Source: Tsukamurella spumae (lineage in GTDB: Bacteria; Actinomycetota; Actinomycetes; Mycobacteriales; Mycobacteriaceae). From it: a stretch of 64,000 nt of DNA. Position numbers and translations under genes: made by a program. A model generated the notes under the pieces. It had not been told where the DNA came from, searched no databases, and saw nothing but the letters and a program-made list of their open reading frames with translations. Positions 19,441-27,070 of this stretch are shown in pieces. Each line of letters starts with the position of its first letter. Position 1 is the first letter of the stretch. The stretch spans positions 124,001 to 188,000 of the forward strand of contig NZ_JAAXOQ010000003.1 of assembly GCF_012396015.1 (NCBI RefSeq), written 5' to 3'.

Positions 19441-19821
19441 ATGAAGACCCTGACCAAGAAGGCGTTCGTTGTCGCCGCCACAACCGCTAGCGTCGTGGGC
19501 GGCATCCAGGTCGCGGCCGCCCCCGCCGCGAACGCCGCCGTCAACTTCGGCGCCATCGCGGTCGCGTCCAATGGCGCGACGGGCCGCGCGTGGGACTATC
19601 CTTCCCGGGCCGCCGCCGAGCGCGCCGCACTCAACTCGTGCGGCTGGGGCAGCTGCAAGGTGCTCGCCTCCTTCAGCGACGGCTGCGGCGCCGTCGCCCA
19701 GACCCGCACCCGGTATCAGGGTGGCACCGGCCGTTCCCTCTACGCAGCACAGCGGAGCGCGATCTCACTTTCCGGCGGTGGGTCGATCTTCGTCTGGACC
19801 TGCACCTCCGGTCACCTCTGA
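19441..19821 (+). CDS. Secreted DUF4189 protein, copy A
   Basis: A 126-residue exported protein: signal peptide about 1-33 (cleavage near AAPAANA), then one DUF4189 domain with the pattern FGAIAVASNGATGRAWDYPS, AAERAALNSCG, C-KVLASFSDGCGAVAQT and a final W-C pair (FVWTCTSG). Four conserved cysteines suggest two disulfides. Function of the domain is unknown. It probably shares a transcript with the lipoprotein 59 bases upstream, and ends at a strong hairpin. A paralogue lies at 20381-20749. Confidence 0.85.
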   Translation: MKTLTKKAFVVAATTASVVGGIQVAAAPAANAAVNFGAIAVASNGATGRAWDYPSRAAAERAALNSCGWGSCKVLASFSDGCGAVAQTRTRYQGGTGRSLYAAQRSAISLSGGGSIFVWTCTSGHL

Positions 19822-19843
19822 TCCACCCCGCACAGCGTCGGAG

Positions 19844-19873
19844 GGGCGGCACCGTTTCTCGACGGTGCCGCCC
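19844..19873 (+). terminator. Intrinsic terminator after DUF4189 copy A
   Basis: A perfect 12-bp stem (GGGCGGCACCGT with ACGGTGCCGCCC) around a six-base loop, followed by TTCGG. It contains the octamer GACGGTGC that recurs through the window. Confidence 0.75.
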
Positions 19874-19958
19874 TTCGGCGTGTGCGGGGCTGTTCTTCTG
19901 CTACGGCGCTCGTCGCAGGATGAGGAACCCGGCGGGCGAACACGGGCCGATCGCACTG

Positions 19959-20369
19959 TCATTTCAGACCCTGCAGGACGAGATAGGCCGCGCTCGCGAG
20001 CTGCTCGGCCTGCACCTGCTGGCCACGTGTCGTCGCCACCGACAGGTACCGCCCGACTGGTCGTCGCGATCGCCGCGGGCCAGCGCGACACCGACTTTGA
20101 ACCCCGCGAAACTGAGCACCGTGACGTGGCGCCGACCGTGCTGCCGGAGAAGCTCGAGGGAGCGGCGGAATCGAACACCGGAATCGGCGACCTCCGACGG
20201 CGGCGTTGGATGAGGGGGCACCTACGTCGGGACTCCCTACCTCGCACGCGGCGAGCACGACTGCCACCGAGCCCACCGCGACGAGCCGGCGCAGCACCGC
20301 GGTAGTCCGCGCCACGGCCGGACGATGTATGCCCGTGCCCGCCGCGTGACTGCCGATCATCCCCCTCAT
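19959..20369 (-). pseudogene. Remnant of a DUF7373-type lipoprotein gene
   Basis: A 136-codon frame keeps the two ends of the DUF7373-type lipoproteins found nearby but almost nothing between. The N-terminus has a lipoprotein signal (LRRLVAVGSVAVVLAAC), and the C-terminus VGRYLSVATTRGQQVQAEQLASAAYLVLQ aligns with the ends of the intact genes (VGRYVSEFHGEQRKNVEQVSSAAYLLL). The intact relatives have about 390-400 residues, so roughly 260 residues have been lost, and traces of coding appear in other frames between. I infer a deletion-ridden pseudogene. Confidence 0.7.
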
Positions 20370-20380
20370 CCGTCCGCGTC

Positions 20381-20749
20381 CTATCCAGTGCAGGCCCAGT
20401 AGTAGACGCTGCCGCCACCCGCACTCGCGATTGCGTAGTTCTGAGCTGTGCCGAGGTCGCTTCCGGTGCCGTAGCCCCAGTAGCTCGACGACTCAGCGAT
20501 CGCACCGCACCCGTTCGCGAATTGCGCAACGGTCCGGCAGCCGTACCCACAGCTCGCCCGCGCCGCGCTCGATGCCGCACTGTAGCTCGAATAATTGACC
20601 GCGTAGGAAGCCGCGCCCGTCGAGGTGTTGAGCGCAAGGGCGCCGTAATCGCCGCTCGCGCTCGCGGTGCCAGCGGCTGCGAACGTGGACGCTCCCACGG
20701 CGGCCACCGCGACGGCGACCGCGCCAGCGCGCTTGAGACTGTGCTTCAT
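20381..20749 (-). CDS. Secreted DUF4189 protein, copy B
   Basis: A 122-residue exported protein: signal peptide about 1-32 (MKHSLKRAGAVAVAVAAVGA..., cleavage near ASAS), then a DUF4189 domain with GDYGALALNTSTGAASYAVNYSS, ASCGYGCRTVAQFANGCGAIAES and the terminal YYWACTG. The cysteine spacing matches copy A, but sequence identity looks moderate, so the duplication is not recent. It follows lipoprotein copy B by 33 bases on the same strand. Confidence 0.85.
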   Translation of the reverse strand: MKHSLKRAGAVAVAVAAVGASTFAAAGTASASGDYGALALNTSTGAASYAVNYSSYSAASSAARASCGYGCRTVAQFANGCGAIAESSSYWGYGTGSDLGTAQNYAIASAGGGSVYYWACTG

Positions 20750-20782
20750 GATTTCTCCTCCAGTGATGTCAACGAAAAATGT

Positions 20783-21568
20783 TCAGTTGCGGGGGGTTCC
20801 GGGCGTGGTGCTGGGTACAGCAGAGGGTGCGGGCACGCTCGGCTTCACGACGTCGACCTTCTCGCCCCACTTCGAGAAGTTCATCGTCAATGCCGCGTCT
20901 TTGGCGGGGACCAGCTGCAGGCGAACGAGCTGATGCTCGCCGGACGACTGGATCCAAACGGTGACCGGCACCGGCACGTCCTTGGTCTCCGGATTCACCA
21001 CGCGCGTCCCGGTCAGGGCGCTCACATCCCCGGAGCGGACCTTTCCGACGATCTTGGTGGTGGCCGCCCCTTCGATCGTCTCGGACCCTGCGGCAACGGG
21101 TTCGGAGATCGAGGACAGAACGTGGGGCAGACCCTTCGCAGGGTCGAACAGCAACGCCACGGGGAAGATCGACGCACCGTCGCCGTAGTCGACGTACCGG
21201 CCGGAGATGTTCGAGTACATCTTGCCGTCGATGAAAACGAAGTCGCCCTTGAGCTTGCCACCCATGCTGAGTTCTGCGCTGCCCTTCGCTTGGACTGCGG
21301 GCTTGACGTTGATGCCTCCGGTCGCCTTGGTGAGGGGCAAGTTCGGAACCGTACCCGTCACGTCGATGAGGAACTGGGCGTTGGTCACCGCCTTCGCGGC
21401 CTCGGACGCGGACTTCAGCAGCGACGTCGCGTCAACGGCGCTGGCCGACGCAGTCGCATCGCCGCCCCCGGAACTCGACGAACCCTTGTCTGCGCAGGCC
21501 CCCAGACCGAGGGATACGGTGATCCCGAGCGCGACGATCGCCGCAGTGGATCGACTACGGATATTCAT
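20783..21568 (-). CDS. LppX/LprAFG-family lipoprotein, copy B
   Basis: A 261-residue lipoprotein with lipobox LGAC, a Ser/Gly-rich linker and the LppX_LprAFG domain: LLKSASEAAKAVTNAQFLIDVTG, FVFIDGKMYSNISGRYVDYGDG, LLFDPAKGLPHVLSSI, TVWIQSSGEHQLVRLQL. The mature sequence begins CADKGSSS exactly as in copy A (18587-19381), and each is followed by a DUF4189 gene. It probably binds a lipid at the outer leaflet of the cell membrane and hands it outward, by family analogy. Confidence 0.88.
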   Translation of the reverse strand: MNIRSRSTAAIVALGITVSLGLGACADKGSSSSGGGDATASASAVDATSLLKSASEAAKAVTNAQFLIDVTGTVPNLPLTKATGGINVKPAVQAKGSAELSMGGKLKGDFVFIDGKMYSNISGRYVDYGDGASIFPVALLFDPAKGLPHVLSSISEPVAAGSETIEGAATTKIVGKVRSGDVSALTGTRVVNPETKDVPVPVTVWIQSSGEHQLVRLQLVPAKDAALTMNFSKWGEKVDVVKPSVPAPSAVPSTTPGTPRN

Positions 21569-21615
21569 GAATTCTTTCTCCTTCTATGGATTCGGTATCC
21601 AAACATTCCTGAACC

Positions 21616-21823
21616 GTGCGACGCCGATATCCACACCGCGGACACAATGAAGGCGTAGTACGGCTGGGTAGCGACCTCGGAAATGGCCACGTCGTCGACT
21701 TTCTCCGGTGCCGAATTCAGAATCTTAAGGTCGGCCGGCATCTGCGGAACCGTCCGCAGATCCGCAGGCCCAGATTGGTGACCGAACGAAGTACATCGGC
21801 ATCAGCATTCCCCCGAGATCCAT
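21616..21823 (-). pseudogene. Fragmented remnant of a TerY-like VWA gene
   Basis: Minus-strand sequence starting at 21823 reads MDLGGMLMPMYFV, matching the start MEPRGTLLPMYFV of the intact VWA gene at 26196-26861, then breaks. DNA near 21740 (GGCATCTGCGGAACCGTCCG) resembles the stretch encoding LRTLPHMPS in the intact gene, and 21620-21680 (GAAGGCGTAGTACGGCTGGG) resembles the part encoding QPHYAFIS. Internal deletions and stop codons make it dead. Together with 21824-22077 it fills the 509-base gap without an intact gene. Confidence 0.65.
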
Positions 21824-21971
21824 GCGTTCTGCCCCCTCAACTGGGTTCTTCAAGCTTGAGCGGGCAGTCCCTGGTCAGCGGCTCGGCGTGTCGGTGACGT
21901 GAGGAGCCCCTGGTCTCGGTGAAATCTGGATGTTGCGACACATTCCGATTTCGGTGAGGAGTGCCAGGGGC

Positions 21972-22035
21972 ATGAGCGAGCCTACTTCGTTGTTGTTGGG
22001 TCTGGAAGGTCTGCAGGTCACGAGAATTTCGGCAC
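21972..22035 (+). mobile_element. Possible fragment of an ISL3-type transposase start
   Basis: A short frame MSEPTSLLLGLEGLQVTRI resembles the opening of actinobacterial ISL3-family transposases, then loses similarity. Just upstream (21898-21972) are repeated GTGAGGAG motifs and an inverted pair GCCCCTGG/CCAGGGGC, which might be residual IS-end sequence. No complete transposase or terminal repeat pair is present. Confidence 0.35.
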
Positions 22036-22077
22036 TGCCGGACAGGACACGGCCCCGCGACCTCGCGTTGAGCGCCA

Positions 22078-23286
22078 CTACATCCTCCGCAGCAAGAGAT
22101 ACGCCGCGGAGCTGACCTGCTCGACGTTCTTGCGCTGCTCGCCGTGGAATTCGGAGACGTACCTGCCGACCGGTACGTAACACCCGAAACGCTCGGCCGA
22201 CACGGCCGATGCCTTGTATGCGACGCATCGCGCCGTCGGCAGCCCGTCGATACTGAACCTGCGCGATGCACCCCTCTCTCTACTGGCCAAGTGATCGGCC
22301 AGCTTCGCGGCGCCCGCGGGGTCCGCCGCGCGGTACACGTTGTTGCGGCCCACGCCTACCAGATCGACCCCCGCCTCCTCGAACCTCCGCGCCGCGTCGA
22401 CAGGGTCTGTCATCCAGGCGAGCGCCGCCCGGCTCTCCCTGAATCCGAAGTCGGGCTGGAAACGTCCGTCGTCGATGGGTTCAGGCGCGACGGTGTGGCT
22501 CACGATTCCGTCGTGATCCACCGGCAGACCCGCAAGATCGGCGGGACCGGGGGAGGTGAATCCCCTCAGCTGGGCCTGCTGCGCGGCAATCGCCTTCTGC
22601 GCGTAGCCCCGCACCCGGGCACCGTCGGTTCCCTTGTCGGACGCGGCGACAACGATCACGTGACTTCCCGCGGCTGCGAGTACCCGCACCGTGGTCCGTG
22701 TCGAGAAGTAGTCCTTCCCCTCGATCCTGCGCTCCATCGCGGCGGCGCCGCTGACGCCGGGGAGCGTGATCACCTCCGCACCGATCGCGCGCCGGTAGTC
22801 GTCGACGGCACCCGCAGCAGCCGCGTCATCCGGCATGCGGATCAGGCTGAGGTTCAGGTATCGAGTCGAGCCGTCGGACTCCGCGATCCGACTAGTCGCC
22901 ATGCCGTACACCATCGACCGGTCGGTGAGTGGCTTCTGCATCGCAACTCCGAGCTGTTCCTCGTTGTCGTCCCCGTCCTTGAGCTCTGTCAGGTTGCTCG
23001 CCTGCACCACGGCATGCGCGGAGGACATCCAGGTGACCGTGAACTCGGGATCCACGTCCCACGGGAACACCATCCGGTTCGTCAGGATATTGGCGGCGAG
23101 CACCTTGCGTTGCACCGCAGACGCTTTCACCACACGCGGATCGACGGAGAAGTTTCCGTGGTCCAGCCGTATCGCTTCCGCACTCGGATCGGCCACCGCG
23201 GTCCCGTCGATCGTCGTCGCGCAGCCGGCGAGCGCACCGGCCGACACCAGTACGGCTACCAGCGCCCCGACCATGGGCTTCTTCAT
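22078..23286 (-). CDS. DUF7373-type lipoprotein 1
   Basis: A 402-residue lipoprotein with signal MKKPMVGALVAVLVSAGALAGC (lipobox LAGC) and mature start CATTIDGTAVADPSAEAIRLDHGNFSVDPR, the hallmark of a lipoprotein family frequent in Gordonia, Tsukamurella and Nocardia (DUF7373, named from memory). The C-terminal third has CVAYKASAVSAERFGCYVPVGRYVSEF, where two cysteines probably pair. Function unknown. Its ATG overlaps the stop of the next DUF7373-type gene as ATGA, and the five minus-strand genes from 26861 to 22078 are tightly packed, suggesting one operon with the VWA and phosphatase genes. Confidence 0.82.
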   Translation of the reverse strand: MKKPMVGALVAVLVSAGALAGCATTIDGTAVADPSAEAIRLDHGNFSVDPRVVKASAVQRKVLAANILTNRMVFPWDVDPEFTVTWMSSAHAVVQASNLTELKDGDDNEEQLGVAMQKPLTDRSMVYGMATSRIAESDGSTRYLNLSLIRMPDDAAAAGAVDDYRRAIGAEVITLPGVSGAAAMERRIEGKDYFSTRTTVRVLAAAGSHVIVVAASDKGTDGARVRGYAQKAIAAQQAQLRGFTSPGPADLAGLPVDHDGIVSHTVAPEPIDDGRFQPDFGFRESRAALAWMTDPVDAARRFEEAGVDLVGVGRNNVYRAADPAGAAKLADHLASRERGASRRFSIDGLPTARCVAYKASAVSAERFGCYVPVGRYVSEFHGEQRKNVEQVSSAAYLLLRRM

Positions 23287-24437
23287 TTCGCCTCCTTCAG
23301 GATCAGCCACTGCGCCGCCGCACGCTGGTGCGCCGTGGTCAGGTCGTCTCCGAGCACCCGCGCGACATACCGATCCACCACGACGAAGCAGGCGAACCCA
23401 TTGAGCGAGACCGACTTGGCGCAGCTCACCGCATCCCCCAGCACCGGAACGCCCGCGGCCGGCGTGTTGCCGCTCGCAGCCGACCATGCCCGCGCGAACC
23501 CCTTCGCGGCCTCACGGTCCCGCGCCCGCGCGACCACGCTGACGTTCCAGCCCACGAGGTCGACGCCCGCGGTGCGGTAGTCGACGAGCACCGTCGGATT
23601 CAGCAGCCGCCGCTCGAGCATCGACAGCGTAAGCACCCCGATCGCTCGAATATCGCGCTTCCCCGGGTGTTCGGAACCCATCGTCCGAGCCAACATGCCG
23701 CCGCGATCCAGCGGCAGCGCTGTGATCCGCGCCTGCGCGGTGGGTACGAAAGCGCGCGCCAGCGGCAACTGCCGCGCCAGCGCCGCCTCCGCGAGCTTGA
23801 GCGCTGCTGCCGAATCGGCTGCCCGTGCGCGAACCAGTAGAATGATCGGCCCCACGCGAACGACCGACTCCACTGTGCCGGCCACTAGCTCAACCGACTT
23901 CGCGTCGTTCGCCCCCGCGACCGCCACCGAACGATGCTTCTCCCACTCGTATCCGATGGACTTCTCAGCGGACTCCACGTCCTTGTCGGATTCGAACCGG
24001 TACATGCCCGCCCGAACTTCGCGTGTCGAGCCCGTTTCCCGGTCCGCCCGTGCCACCATGACCGCGACTTTCGCCCCGTCGATGAGGACGGACCTGTCGT
24101 TCGGTCCCGTGAAGCCGGTCCAGTCGATGACCGGAACAGATTCGATCCCCTCCACGGGGAAGGTCAGCGCCGGTTCGACCTCGGCCGGGAGGACAAGCGC
24201 CTCGAGCATCCGGTTTCCCTCGGCGATCCATGCGCGATCCGGGTCCCCCTGTGGGGGCACGTACCCCGTGACCTTCTCCTCACCGATGTCCAGTCCCGCG
24301 GGGATGGCGACGCTGCTCGAGTCCCCGGGCGGCGCCATTGCGCTGCCGGGGATGGCCTGACCGCACGCCGCCACGGCGAGCCCCATCAGTGTCACGATCG
24401 TGCCCGTCATCCCACAACGAGTTCCGCCCCTCCGCAT
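23283..24437 (-). CDS. DUF7373-type lipoprotein 2
   Basis: A 384-residue paralogue of the downstream lipoprotein. Signal and lipobox are GTIVTLMGLAVAAC; the mature part begins CGQAIPGSAMAPP. Landmarks shared with the other copies are ALPLDRGGMLARTM, LVDYRTAGVDLVGWNVSVVARARDREAAKGFA and the end CFVVVDRYVARVL...AAAQWLILKEAK. It is a divergent paralogue, not a recent duplicate. GGAAGGG precedes the ATG at 24437; a shorter start ten codons on is possible. It sits 11 bases after the dispanin gene. Confidence 0.8.
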   Translation of the reverse strand: MRRGGTRCGMTGTIVTLMGLAVAACGQAIPGSAMAPPGDSSSVAIPAGLDIGEEKVTGYVPPQGDPDRAWIAEGNRMLEALVLPAEVEPALTFPVEGIESVPVIDWTGFTGPNDRSVLIDGAKVAVMVARADRETGSTREVRAGMYRFESDKDVESAEKSIGYEWEKHRSVAVAGANDAKSVELVAGTVESVVRVGPIILLVRARAADSAAALKLAEAALARQLPLARAFVPTAQARITALPLDRGGMLARTMGSEHPGKRDIRAIGVLTLSMLERRLLNPTVLVDYRTAGVDLVGWNVSVVARARDREAAKGFARAWSAASGNTPAAGVPVLGDAVSCAKSVSLNGFACFVVVDRYVARVLGDDLTTAHQRAAAQWLILKEAK

Positions 24438-24448
24438 AGCGGCCCTTC

Positions 24449-24970
24449 CTACGCTGCGACCAACGCGGACAAGATGATCCACACCAGCACCCATGCCAAT
24501 CCCGATGCCAGTGCGATGAGCGACCACGTCTTCGCGCTCTCGGCTGCGGCGCGCGCCTCGCTCTCGTGCCCGAGCTGCCACAGCTTGTTCACGTTCGCGG
24601 CTTTGACTACCGCGAAGATCCCGACGGGGTTGCCGCACAGCAGGACCGTGCAGATCGCGAACACCATGTAGTTGTGGGGTGGCATCATGTTCCGCTGCGG
24701 ATCCCCGCCAGGGTTCCCTATGTTCGGCGCGGCACCGGGGTAGCCCGGCTGCGGGTTCCCAGCGCCGTACGCCGGCGGCGCGGGCTGCTGATACGGAGGT
24801 GCCACAGGCTGCTGATACTGAGGTACCACAGGCTGCTGATACTGAGGCGCCAACCCGGGCTGCGGCATTCGCGGAGCCTCGGGCATCATCGGTCGCTCCG
24901 GAACAGGCGCCGCGGCGGGCGGTTGCGCCGCGGCGCCGTAGCTGGGCCGGTAGGGCTTGTTGTCCGTCAT
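24449..24970 (-). CDS. CD225/dispanin-family membrane protein
   Basis: A 173-residue protein. Residues 1-95 are Pro/Gln/Tyr-rich with PQYQQP repeats; then the dispanin domain: PPHNYMVFAICTVLLCGNPVGIFAVVKAANVNKLWQLGH (first helix and re-entrant loop with conserved Cys), SEARAAAESAKTWSLIALASGLAWVLVWIIL (second helix). Bacterial dispanins are two-helix membrane proteins of unclear role, related to IFITM proteins. The N-terminus contains KPYRPSY, identical to the last seven residues of the small protein at 28561-28797 in the same cluster. Only two bases separate it from the phosphatase gene. Confidence 0.85.
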   Translation of the reverse strand: MTDNKPYRPSYGAAAQPPAAAPVPERPMMPEAPRMPQPGLAPQYQQPVVPQYQQPVAPPYQQPAPPAYGAGNPQPGYPGAAPNIGNPGGDPQRNMMPPHNYMVFAICTVLLCGNPVGIFAVVKAANVNKLWQLGHESEARAAAESAKTWSLIALASGLAWVLVWIILSALVAA

Positions 24971-24972
24971 TG

Positions 24973-26193
24973 TCAGTCACCAATTCCGTTCAGGTTCTTA
25001 CGGCCCCGACCCAGAGCGGGTCGAGTGGGCCACACCGCCACAAGGGAGCGATCGTCATCGAAGGTCTCGCGGGAGAAGTCCACCGCGTTGCCGAACTCCA
25101 TCATCGACGGCACCGTCGAGCCGAGCACAGCACGCAGGAGATCGCCCACACCCCCCTGTCCCGAGCCCAGCGGATCCCCGACCCCGTCCGAGCCGAGCAG
25201 TAGGACGTCGTCCGGGTACAGCACGGCGGACACCGGCGTGATCGACGACGGGGTGCGCGGCAGGCCGACGACGGCCGAGCTCGCGAGTCCGCCCGCCCCG
25301 TCGTTCTTTCCACCGAGCAGGGGAACGAACTCGCCGTCCCGGAGGATCCAGCCGCTCGAATCCCCGACGCCGATCGCCTCGACCTCCAGAACGCCGTCCG
25401 GATTCGGGTCGATCACCGCAGCGACCATCGTGGTGGCGAAACCACGTTCCACGTCCTCGCCGTCGATCTCGCCACCGAGGACCGACCGGGCGCGCTCAGT
25501 CATCTGCCAGCTGATCGCACGGACCAGCTCCAGCCAGGCGATCCGGGCCCCTACTTCGGGCGCCTCGGACAGGAGCCATTGCACCGCAACGGTGGTCGCC
25601 GTCGACGCCCCGATATGTGCGTGGAGGGCCGCAGAGACTCCGTCGGCGACCACCGCGATGATCCGGCCCGACGGTGCCGCATGCACGGCCACATCGTCCT
25701 GCCGCGGGGCACCGTCGTACCGATGGAGGTGGCCACGAAGCGACACGGCCCGCACCGTCGCCGCGCGCGTACTCCACCCATCGAGCATGGTGTCGGGCCT
25801 GAACGGCACGGAGCGGAACCGATCCGCCGTCGGCCGGGGCTCCACGCTCGGCCCTTGATCGCCGACGACCACCTGCTCGATCCGGACGGTGCCGCGCACC
25901 GCCGGGAGCGGTCCGCCCGACGAGAGCCCGGCGAGGGGGAACGACGGGGTCGACGCGTCGTCCGTCACCCGCGGATTATCCGGTGTGGGCCCCCATGGCT
26001 GCCCGAATGCCGGTGGCGGTGCAACCGGCGGCGCGGTGGCGTACGGAACCGTCGGGTGCGGGTTGCGTGCGTCCCCGTACGTTTCCGGCCCCCACACTCC
26101 GTCGAGCACAGCGGGAAATTCGTCGGTCGGATCAGAATCATCACCGTCGCGCTTGCCGAACCAGCGACGGAGTCCCCCCTTAACCTCCGCCAT
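24973..26193 (-). CDS. PP2C-family serine/threonine phosphatase
   Basis: A 406-residue protein: a disordered Pro-rich N-terminal region (1-140) and a PPM/PP2C domain (about 145-390). Metal-binding motifs are present: RQDD (166-167), VVADGVS (Asp184), FATTMVAAV, LLLGSDGVGDPL (Asp336) and DDDRSLVAVW (Asp380-381). It should dephosphorylate Ser/Thr in an Mn/Mg-dependent way, presumably reversing the transmembrane kinase encoded divergently at 27071-28564. Two bases separate it from the VWA gene upstream. Kinase, PP2C and TerY-like VWA form the known TerY-P triad. Confidence 0.88.
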   Translation of the reverse strand: MAEVKGGLRRWFGKRDGDDSDPTDEFPAVLDGVWGPETYGDARNPHPTVPYATAPPVAPPPAFGQPWGPTPDNPRVTDDASTPSFPLAGLSSGGPLPAVRGTVRIEQVVVGDQGPSVEPRPTADRFRSVPFRPDTMLDGWSTRAATVRAVSLRGHLHRYDGAPRQDDVAVHAAPSGRIIAVVADGVSAALHAHIGASTATTVAVQWLLSEAPEVGARIAWLELVRAISWQMTERARSVLGGEIDGEDVERGFATTMVAAVIDPNPDGVLEVEAIGVGDSSGWILRDGEFVPLLGGKNDGAGGLASSAVVGLPRTPSSITPVSAVLYPDDVLLLGSDGVGDPLGSGQGGVGDLLRAVLGSTVPSMMEFGNAVDFSRETFDDDRSLVAVWPTRPALGRGRKNLNGIGD

Positions 26194-26195
26194 TG

Positions 26196-26861
26196 CTACA
26201 CGTAGTCCACGGCCAGGCTGAAGCCCTCAGGCTTCTCAAGCTGCAGAGCGCCCGCACCACCCGCGAGTGCATTGCCGGAGGCGATCACGGACTGCGTCAG
26301 CTGGGTCATGAACTCGCTGATCGCCACGCCGGTGTCCATGCCCCGCGAGCTGATGAAGGCATAGTGCGGCTGGGTGGCGATCTCGACGATAGTGGCCGCG
26401 TCCACCTCGCCGATGCCGAACGCGAGGACGTTCGGCGCAGCCGGCTGCGCGAGCATGTAGTCCCGAGCGGCACGCCAATCCTCGTTCCGGTTGGGAACGC
26501 CGTCGGTGAGGAAGAACACCGCCGGGCGATGCACCTGATAGCCCTGAGCTTTAAGATTCGGTACGTCCACCGAGATGCGGTAGCCGATCTGGTCGAAGAC
26601 CGCCTGGTAGGACGTCAGACCGCGAGCCCGGAAAGAAGGCATGTGCGGCAGCGTTCGCAGATCGGCCGGCTCCAGGTAGGTCACGGCATCGTCCGCGAAG
26701 CCGATCACCGAGAATCGGATCTTGGCCGCCGCGAACGACTCGACCTGCATCGCGTCCTGCAACGACACAAGTCCCTCATTCAGCTCGTGAATGTGCGGGC
26801 CCATCGAGCCCGACTCATCGGCGACGAAATACATCGGCAGCAGCGTGCCCCTGGGTTCCAT
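26196..26861 (-). CDS. TerY-like VWA-domain protein
   Basis: A 221-residue stand-alone von Willebrand A domain without signal peptide. The MIDAS site is complete: YFVADESGSMG (Asp15, Ser17, Ser19), the Thr in RGLTSYQAVF (Thr83) and FFLTDGVPN (Asp120). TerY proteins belong to tellurite-resistance-type stress systems and occur with a PP2C phosphatase and an atypical kinase. I prefer the ATG at 26861, because the decayed paralogue at 21823 begins at the same point; a GTG at 26879 would add six residues. It is the first gene of the minus-strand operon and divergent from the kinase. Confidence 0.88.
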   Translation of the reverse strand: MEPRGTLLPMYFVADESGSMGPHIHELNEGLVSLQDAMQVESFAAAKIRFSVIGFADDAVTYLEPADLRTLPHMPSFRARGLTSYQAVFDQIGYRISVDVPNLKAQGYQVHRPAVFFLTDGVPNRNEDWRAARDYMLAQPAAPNVLAFGIGEVDAATIVEIATQPHYAFISSRGMDTGVAISEFMTQLTQSVIASGNALAGGAGALQLEKPEGFSLAVDYV

Positions 26862-27070
26862 ATGTCGGCTTCCCCTCACTCGTTCGATACCGCCCGATCG
26901 CGGTTCGGCGCCAACCGAATTGCTTCAAGTTCAGCACAACATATTATGCAGTACACTCGGGTGGGGCGCGACGTTTCGGATCAGCGGCACAATCCGCCGT
27001 TAAGGAATCGGCAACCGATCGACGGGGATATCGGGATTTGCACCTCGCGGAACGAGGGGGAACGGGGAGC
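26862..27070. promoter_or_regulatory. Divergent promoter region between VWA/phosphatase operon and kinase operon
   Basis: A 209-base gap separates the two diverging operons. The only AT-rich patch is CATATTATGCAGTAC (26940-26954); on the minus strand it contains TAATAT, a plausible -10 box for the VWA operon. I cannot assign -35 boxes or operators. The kinase ATG is preceded by GGGGGAACGGGGAGC. Confidence 0.4.

Noticed and set aside
19844-19873. Hairpin as part of a mobile repeat because it contains the recurrent octamer
   Set aside because: It has terminator geometry and position directly after a gene; the octamer is common everywhere in the window.
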